49,168 bases of DNA from JAGTRB01 sp037439685. GTDB lineage: Archaea; Thermoproteota; Bathyarchaeia; TCS64. The translations under genes were made by a program, and so were the position numbers. Position 1 is the first letter of the stretch; every line of letters begins with the position of its first letter. A model generated the notes under the pieces. The model was given only the letters and a program-made list of their open reading frames with translations. It searched no databases and was not told the DNA's origin. Positions 43,443 through 49,168 of the stretch are shown here, piece after piece. The stretch lies in the NCBI GenBank assembly GCA_037439685.1, contig JBBIVO010000005.1:1-49168 (forward strand). The letters run 5' to 3'.

Positions 43443-44135
43443 CTAGACCATCAGAGCCAACAACGCCCTATATATGATGTACAAGGCCATTATGACTGTT
43501 GAGAGTATTATCAGTCTGTGGAGGACTGGGGCTGGGGTTACCCAGATCATTAGGGGGCCTAGGGCGTTGAGGAGGAGGCCCACCCTAAGCGCCGTGAAGG
43601 ACCTCCCCTTCCAGAAGAGGGATGCGGCGATGCTGGATAGGGACCCGAAGAGGCTCATCAACGCCGGTATGAAGTCGGGGCCTCCGAGGCGATTCATCAC
43701 GTAAGGCGTCCAGATGACCCCCCCGAAGTTCCCCGAGGCCACGAAGAGGATGAAGAAGGAGGAGGCCGCGAATATCCTCTCAGGCTGCTCCACCCCCCTC
43801 TGGGGGGTCTCCTCCTCGAGGTGGGAGAGGTCCAAGAGTGAGATCAGGAGGGTTGAGACAAGCCCGATCAGGGCCCCAAGGGGGAATATATAGGCGAACT
43901 TATCATCGGAGGGGAGAAGGGCGAGGAGGAAGGCCCCCAAGGCATATCCTAAGAGGGTGGAGACCCCGCTGGCGGCGGACCTCTTCCCAGTCACATCCCT
44001 TATATCCTCCTCCCCGAGAGAGCCGTATATCGTGAAGGCTATCAAGGCGCTGATAAGCGAGGAGGAGAGCATATAGGCTGAATATAGAACAGAGATGAAC
44101 AGGGTTTGTTTCACAATAAATATTAGAAAAATCAT
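43443..44135 (-). pseudogene. MFS transporter lacking its N-terminal part
   Basis: The frame from 44135 has 230 residues with about seven helices: FISVLYSAYMLSSSLISALI, VTGKRSAASGVSTLLGYALG, FPLGALIGLVSTLLISLLDL, FFILFVASGNFGGVIWTPYV. The GKRSAASGVSTLLGYALG segment is like the MFS helix 4-5 region, so the first two or three helices are missing. Upstream sequence belongs to a different family (antiporter), so the two genes are joined by a deletion at about 44140. It cannot make a complete transporter. Confidence 0.6.
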
Positions 44136-44139
44136 TAGA

Positions 44140-45090
44140 GAAGAAAGTGAAAGGATATATGGGGTTTATCACATTTATCTCAAATAAAGTGCCCAAGATA
44201 AAGAAGAAGAAATTCTTTGCTAAAAAGGATATTTCATTCTGTATCCCTTTAATTGATTCAAGTTTATATGATAGCTCCTCGAAGGATATGACGGAATCGC
44301 TTTTGTAGAGGTAGACCATTCCCAGCATCTCGGGCAGATTCCTGAGGAGCAGGCTGAAGACAGCGACGGCCACGATCCCGCTCTCCCTATCCGCCTCTGT
44401 GAGGACATAGGGGAGAGCCGCCACGGCCATTGTTGAGACGTAGATGAGCCTCGGCTCCCTGAAGTAGCTGACAAGCAAGATCTAGATGATCGTCGCTATA
44501 GAGCCGTATAGAATTGCAACAACGAGATATCTAGCTATCTGCCAGAACTATGTGGGATTAATTTCAATTGCGATCATTTGAAGTATGATGTTTGTAATGG
44601 TTATAACATTTATTATAGATTCGAGGATGAGAAGTTGCTTAACCTTCTTGATAACTGAGATCCTTGATAATATATACATGACGGGGGGTTGAGGTCCCGC
44701 TGCAGATGGTTGCAAGGAGCAGGCTCTCCAATAAGCCCCTGCCTATGATGAGGTGGAAGAGGGGACCGATGATCGCCATCGCCACCAGAAGGGGGATGAA
44801 GGTGAATGCGACGGAGATGGGCGCCGTCCTGAGAACCCCCATTATCCCCATGGATAGCCCCCCTCCAGAAGCACTATGAGGATGGAGAGGGTGAAGATGA
44901 AGGGCACTAGAGGCATGAGCCCTTCAGCCCTTATTATGTTCAGGACCGGCCCAGCCAGGAGGCCGAGGAGGATCATGAAGACCGACTCAGGGATCCCACT
45001 CCTCTCAAATAGCATATGCCCAGCGACGCTTATGAGGGTCGCAGCCTCCACGAGAACCAGTAGCTCTAAAACCAGGCCTTCTCCCCCATG
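44140..45090 (-). pseudogene. Na+/H+ antiporter (CPA-type) pseudogene
   Basis: Antiporter pieces run in order on the minus strand: LISVAGHMLFERSGIPESVF, MILLGLLAGPVLNIIRAEGL, then a frame break after VLLEGG at a six-G run (about 44855). Next are MGIMGVLRTAPISVAFTFIP and LLATICSGTST, another break after YIIKDLS (about 44660), then VIKKVKQLLILESIINVITI. Two in-frame TAG stops follow (one at 44481-44483). It ends with EISFLAKNFFFFILGTLFEI, the family's late FFF helix. AT-rich patches mark decay. Original function: cation/proton exchange. Confidence 0.65.
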
Positions 45091-45325
45091 ATGCCCTGAC
45101 GGCTCAGCTCGAAGGTTGAGGGGCCGAGGCCAACCCGGTCGGAGGGGAGGGGCAAGCACTAGGGCTGGCTCGTCTTTCCTCACCGAACACCCTTCGAGCG
45201 CCCCAAAATTCCTGGAGGAGAAGGGGGCCGCCGATGAGGTAGGCCTCGGGGATTCTCCTCATCTCCCTGAGCCTTCCCCTAGGCTTTCAGCCTGTCGCAC
45301 ATCGGCCTTTGGGGGTCTGCCCTCC

Positions 45326-46723
45326 TCACTCGTTTACGACGCCGAGGAGCTCCCTGTAAATCCTGTACACCTCTCCCCTCAGTTCATCTGGTATGGCTGG
45401 GTATTCATGAATCCCGAAGTAGTATTCATAATCTCTCTTCAACGGCGAGTCGCCTCCGTCGCAGTCCTGCTCGCACTGGTTGTACCGGGACCTCTTGCTG
45501 AACTCCTTCAGAAAGGAGTTCTCCGGCGTGCGAAGGTATGCCAGGTGGAGGGCGAACTCCTGTTCCTCCCTCCCAAGCCCACTCCTGTCGAACCCGTAGG
45601 TCTCATCCCCCTCGAAGACGGGGAAGAGCTTCATGTTCTCCCTCGTGAAGAGGTCCCTCCAGAAGCCCACCGCCTTGGGCTCAACCCCCACAGCCCTGAG
45701 GAAGGCGTAGTTCCTCGCGCACTTGGAGCAGTTGCAGCACCACCTCTGCTCCGCCGTCACCGGATCCTCGCAGAAGCATGACATCTGATACTTGGCTATC
45801 TCCGGGTAACCCTCGTGAAGGAGCTTTATGATGGCGATCTCGTTCAATGGGCCCACGAGGCTCCCAACCCTAGAGGAGCCCTGGGTCAAGATCCTGAGGG
45901 CGGTATCCATCTGCAGAGTCCAGTGGCTGCTCTGGTCGTAGCAGAAGTTGGACCTGAACCCCTCAGGGTCAACCATCTCCCTATCACAGCTCAGCTCATT
46001 CCCGTAGAAGAGGTATCTGCCCCTGTGGTGGAGGATGAAGGGGAGGTGGAGGAACATGTAATAGAAGAGCTGGTTCCCCCATCCCAGGGAGGACCCCTCA
46101 AAGCCCATATGCCTCGCGTCGTGGAGGAGGCCCACCTCATGGGGGACGACGTAGTACCGGACCCCAAACTCCTTATTGAGACCCCTAAGGATCTCGAGCT
46201 TGTGTCTATGCTCATAGGTGTTGGAGGGCTCGACGACGTTGACCAGGATGGGCTCGAGGCCCAGCTCCATGCACACGGCCAAGGTCAGGAGGCTATCCTT
46301 CCCAGAGGTGAAGGATATGACCGCCCTCCTCTCAGGGGTGAACCCCCTACTCCAAACGACGGGCTCCTCCCCGCTGAATATGAACTCAAGGTTGTAATAC
46401 CTGCGAAGATAATCAACCGTGCTCCTCCCGTCTAGGAAGGCGCTGGAGGGGAGGTCGTAGAGCATACTCTTGAAGGAGAAGGAGTCGAACATGGGAAGCC
46501 TAGTGTTGTAGATAACCCCCCTCTTGCCCATCAGCAGCGGAAGGTAGTTGGTGGACATGAAGGCGACGTGGTCGAGGATAATCCTCTTAAACGGCTCCTC
46601 TAATGGCTTCCAGACCTTTTCTGGAAAGGATATCCGATATCTCCTATTTTTAAGCTCTATTTCAATCTGGGAGTCATAATATTCGGCTTTTACCTCAAGA
46701 TACTCCCCTTTATCCCCAAACAT
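45326..46723 (-). CDS. PP-loop ATPase with a cysteine cluster (MurL/QueC-like fold)
   Basis: This 465-residue protein has an N-terminal all-beta-like part (1-130), then the PP-loop ISFTSGKDSLLTLAVCMELG near residue 141, a domain with GNELSCDREMVDPEGFRSNF, and a cluster MSCFCEDPVTAEQRWCCNC followed by SKCARNYAFLRA. The cysteines resemble the zinc site of QueC-like PP-loop enzymes, while the overall length and N-terminal part recall the MurL epimerase type. It should adenylate a carboxylate or amide; the substrate is unknown. It stands alone with an AT-rich promoter region upstream. Confidence 0.7.
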   Translation of the reverse strand: MFGDKGEYLEVKAEYYDSQIEIELKNRRYRISFPEKVWKPLEEPFKRIILDHVAFMSTNYLPLLMGKRGVIYNTRLPMFDSFSFKSMLYDLPSSAFLDGRSTVDYLRRYYNLEFIFSGEEPVVWSRGFTPERRAVISFTSGKDSLLTLAVCMELGLEPILVNVVEPSNTYEHRHKLEILRGLNKEFGVRYYVVPHEVGLLHDARHMGFEGSSLGWGNQLFYYMFLHLPFILHHRGRYLFYGNELSCDREMVDPEGFRSNFCYDQSSHWTLQMDTALRILTQGSSRVGSLVGPLNEIAIIKLLHEGYPEIAKYQMSCFCEDPVTAEQRWCCNCSKCARNYAFLRAVGVEPKAVGFWRDLFTRENMKLFPVFEGDETYGFDRSGLGREEQEFALHLAYLRTPENSFLKEFSKRSRYNQCEQDCDGGDSPLKRDYEYYFGIHEYPAIPDELRGEVYRIYRELLGVVNE

Positions 46724-47065
46724 CTCTCAAAGCAGATTTTTCCCTTGACTGAAGGTTCGAAAATCATTATATTTAAAATTTTCGTTTATAAAAAAATAAA
46801 TCTTTAAAATAAGGAGATATAAACAAGAAAATCTCGCTTATTTCCAAAAATAAAACATTATTTTTTGATTTTATGTTTTATGATTTAAATTTCTTAAATC
46901 AAAGCGTTGTAGCGGGCCAAACCCGGCGTATTGGGATGGAGGCCTATGGTACCACTAAACTTTGAAATGGTTTAAGCATCAAGGGATAAGCGGAGGATTC
47001 AGAAACTAACTGGGATGGTGGCTTCTAATCCTAAAACAGCGAATAGAAGGTTCAACAAATATAGT
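46724..47065. other. AT-rich promoter and intergenic region
   Basis: No gene is visible. A TATA-like ATTTTAAATATAATG on the minus strand around 46760-46774 fits the PP-loop gene. An inverted repeat GATTTAA-ATTTC-TTAAATC lies at 46882-46900. The right end borders the IS630-type element. Confidence 0.5.
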
Positions 47066-48099
47066 TAGTCGGTCGACTTTTTACCTATTTATCTAGATCG
47101 TTTGGCTTGATGTGTATGCCTAGGAGTGAGAGGGTGGTTGTGCATCTTCCAAGGGAGCGTCTTCAGGCGGCGTATAGGGTGGAGAGGGATTCAGGGGTGA
47201 GGGAGAGGCTCCTCGCTATACTTCACATCTATGATGGAAGGAGTGTAGGGGAGGATGCGGCGAGGTCGGTGAGGAGGTGTGAGAAGACCGTGAGGAACTG
47301 GCTCAAGAGGTGGAACGAGTACGGCTATGATGGTCTTAAGCCAGGCTTCACCGGAGGTCCAAGACCTAAGCTCAGCCATATTGAGTGGGATAGGATGGCG
47401 GAGGAGGTAGAGGGAAGGGCGATGACCATCAGGGATGTTACCGTATATGTGAAGACGAGTAGGGGCGTGGAATACGCCTACAAGACCGTCTTGGAGATTC
47501 TAAGGAAGAAGAGGGGTAGGTATAGGAAGCCATACATCAAAGATAAGAGGAGACCAGAGAATGCTGAAGAGACTATAAAAAAGGGTCAGCGAAACCCTCT
47601 CAAAGCTAAGCGACCCGATCATAGGATTCGTAGATGAAGGCTCAATTAAGGTGAACCCAAACAGGAGGAGGGTTCTCAAACACCATGCATACACTACAGC
47701 GGAGAGAGGAGGTCGAAGAGCATCTTCGGCTTCATGTCTCTAAGCGGAAGCGACGCAGTGATGGTTTCGGATCAGGCAGAGGCACAAGAGATGATCTCTT
47801 TCATAGAGCTGGTCAGAGTCATCTTAGATAATGCAAGGATACATATAGCGACTGCAAAAGATTAAAGCGAGGGAGCTGGGCATACACTTAGTCCACCTTC
47901 CTCCCTACTCGCCAGAACTGAACCCCATAAGGTTCGGATGGAAGGATCTGAAGAGGGAGCTGAGCTCAATACTTGAGTTCGAATCTCTGGTCATGAAGAG
48001 CAGAGAGACTGATCTAAAGCTATTCGGAGATAGGAAGGCTAGCTATGCAGCACGGTGGGCGAACTCTTTTATCCAGGTAAAAGGTTGACCGAATGACTA
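47066..48099 (+). mobile_element. Degenerate IS630-type insertion sequence (about 1.03 kb)
   Basis: Inverted ends are visible: CGGTCGACTTTTTACCT at 47070-47086 matches the reverse of 48075-48091 at 15 of 17 positions. TAGTC outside the left end matches GACTA outside the right end, with a three-base difference in spacing. TA dinucleotides at both outer edges fit the IS630/Tc1 habit of inserting at TA. The enclosed transposase is broken in at least three places. Confidence 0.75.
47107..48088 (+). pseudogene. IS630-family transposase pseudogene
   Basis: The N-terminal helix-turn-helix part is open (RERLLAILHIYDGRSVGEDA, RRCEKTVRNWLKRWNEYGYD). The DDE domain continues in other frames: IIGFVDEGSIKVNP with the first Asp, RVILDNARIHIATAK with the second, and LVHLPPYSPELNPIRFGWKD, where the final catalytic Glu (NPIE) is Arg. 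Frame changes lie near 47580 (A6G3 run), 47725 and 47865. A stop at 48086 ends it. It cannot code for an active transposase. Confidence 0.85.
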
Positions 48100-48245
48100 T
48101 ACTTACCATAATGAAGCAAGCAAGGAACTAGAACAGGTGTACAAAACTGGCTAAACTTATAAGTATACTCCTAACAATAACTCCAGCGATCATAGAATGC
48201 CTGGAATGATCCAAGCCGTATAGAAGGTTTTTGACACCGCCTAAT

Positions 48246-48260
48246 AGGTGTTTTACACCT
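48246..48260. promoter_or_regulatory. Operator-like inverted repeat before the DUF917 gene
   Basis: AGGTGT-TTT-ACACCT is a perfect 6-3-6 inverted repeat; a further ACACC half site lies at about 48230. It sits just upstream of the TATA box of the next gene, a position suitable for an activator or repressor. Confidence 0.4.
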
Positions 48261-48290
48261 TTCAGCTTCTTTGAGAACACTTAATTTAAA

Positions 48291-48300
48291 CTTTTTATAT
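48291..48300 (+). promoter_or_regulatory. TATA box of the DUF917 gene
   Basis: CTTTTTATAT centred near 48296 predicts a transcription start around 48323, between the two candidate ATGs (48318 and 48330), and so favours ATG 48330. Confidence 0.5.
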
Positions 48301-48329
48301 TTGAAAGATTTATTTTTATGGAGTTAAGC

Positions 48330-49168
48330 ATGAGATTTTTAACTAAGGAAGACGTCTTGGACTATCAGATTGGCTGCACTACTCTATCCACCGGTGGAGG
48401 GGGAGTAGCGCCCTCTCTAGAATCGGTGGAGAGGATGATCGATGAGGTCCTGAATGAGGGGCATAAACTTAAGTTCATACGCCTTGACGAGGTCCCTGAC
48501 GACGCAATAGTTTTCTCGGATTGTGGTACTGGTGGGGGTATCCAGCCTGAGATGATGGAGAAGTGGACAGCCTTCCCAAGGCAGAGATTGACGAGGGACT
48601 TTAAGAGGCCGATTGACATATATGAGAGGATCAGGATCCAGATCGAGCAGGCGGACAGGGAGTGGTGCCCCCTAAACACATGGTCGAAGATCCCCGGCCC
48701 CGAGTTCGCGAGGGCTGGGGCGAAGAGGCTGACTGAGCTGGTGGGGAAGGAGCCCTTCTCCCACATCCAGTTCGAGGTTGCACCCGGATTTACGAGGCTA
48801 TTCTGTGAGCTGGCGAGGGAGGATAAGCCCCTCATAGATGCGACCATGGCGGGCCATAGGGCTGCACCAGAGATCTCCCAAAACGGCCTAAATTTGGAGA
48901 ACGTCCCATGCACACCAGCCGTGTGGACAACCCTAATGGGAGACCTGATAGTCCTAGAGCAGACCCTCTGCTTCCAGAGGATGGAGGAGATAGTTGAGGG
49001 GATCGCGACATACTCGGGAGGCTCGGTGAGGGGCCTTCACGCGGTTAAGGGATCCGACCTCAAGAGGGCAGCCTTCCCCGGAGCCCAGTCCCTGACGTTG
49101 AGGGTTGGAAGAGCCATAAGGACCGCCCTGAAGGAGGGGAAAAACCCCGTGAATGCAATGCTCAAGGC
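48330..49168 (+). CDS. DUF917 family protein (hydantoinase-associated type), cut by the window edge
   Basis: The reading frame MRFLTKEDVLDYQIGCTTLS continues with TGGGGVAPSLESVERMIDEV and runs open to base 49168, at least 279 residues. The GxxxLgTGGGG start, FSDCGTGGG and the DATMAGHRAAPEI segment are DUF917 features; relatives occur with hydantoinases and related amidohydrolases. No biochemical function is established that I can state with confidence. ATG 48318 adds four residues but would lie upstream of the predicted transcription start. Codon use is typical of the local genome. Confidence 0.8.
   Translation, partial: MRFLTKEDVLDYQIGCTTLSTGGGGVAPSLESVERMIDEVLNEGHKLKFIRLDEVPDDAIVFSDCGTGGGIQPEMMEKWTAFPRQRLTRDFKRPIDIYERIRIQIEQADREWCPLNTWSKIPGPEFARAGAKRLTELVGKEPFSHIQFEVAPGFTRLFCELAREDKPLIDATMAGHRAAPEISQNGLNLENVPCTPAVWTTLMGDLIVLEQTLCFQRMEEIVEGIATYSGGSVRGLHAVKGSDLKRAAFPGAQSLTLRVGRAIRTALKEGKNPVNAMLK

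Noticed and set aside
44460..44570. Pyrrolysine read-through of the two in-frame TAG codons
   Set aside because: Several intact genes here end in TAG (for example at 10238, 25840 and 30441), and the same gene has frameshifts, so decay explains it better.
45116..45781. 221-codon plus-strand open frame
   Set aside because: It mostly lies opposite the PP-loop gene and reads as low-complexity shadow sequence.

Overview
The window is archaeal chromosome. It carries EF-2 with the diphthamide histidine, ribosomal protein S26e, MCM next to a GINS subunit, Hel308, the archaeal-type SAM synthetase, archaeal PheRS alpha and beta, NreA with a PCNA-binding tail, an archaetidylinositol-phosphate-synthase-like enzyme and an intron-containing tRNA-Tyr with the archaeal C1:G72 pair. 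TTG and GTG starts, AT-rich TATA boxes about 25-28 nt from the start codon, heavy AGG arginine use and a RACo-type corrinoid-protein activator suggest an anaerobic Thermoproteota lineage, most likely Bathyarchaeia-like. That placement is an inference; no 16S gene is present.

Layout: 1-2726 holds a glycerate 2-kinase broken by an assembly gap, then EF-2. 2727-4513 is gene-poor, with one unidentified protein and a transposase remnant. 4514-13083 is compact: an aspartoacylase-like deacylase, purC-purF, a FAD oxidoreductase, a CDP-alcohol phosphatidyltransferase, S26e, an SGNH hydrolase, a DUF4443 regulator, and an ECF S-component coupled to a DUF4430 lipid- or membrane-anchored protein (possible corrinoid uptake). 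13369-14540 is an AT-rich arsenite methyltransferase/HgcC-like cassette with palindromic operators, directly beside tRNA-Tyr. 14980-16600 is decayed sequence. 16669-31246 is dense housekeeping: RACo-like activator and mtnA; GINS-MCM; a pyruvate-kinase-C-like protein; Hel308, an EVE-like protein, a wHTH protein and an AsnB-like protein in one direction; a MetE-like protein with SAM synthetase; and a Trm5-like protein.

31341-35098 mixes a Cys-rich protein, a structured intergenic stretch, a nucleotidyltransferase, a frameshifted CBS protein, and a wHTH gene overlapping a tiny membrane-protein gene, facing a coiled-coil gene across an array of four near-palindromes. 35291-42092 holds an M24 creatinase-like protein, NreA, pheS-pheT and an EamA transporter. 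42093-45090 is a decayed membrane-transport cluster in which three neighbouring genes are all broken. 45326-46723 is an unusual PP-loop ATPase with a cysteine cluster. 47066-48099 is a dead IS630-type element with visible inverted repeats, and a DUF917 protein runs off the right edge.

No single large new system is evident. The most rewarding loci are the wHTH/mini-membrane-protein/operator array, the ArsM-HgcC operator region, the ECF/DUF4430 pair, the PP-loop enzyme, the structured stretch at 31.7 kb and the pseudogene cluster at 42-45 kb.
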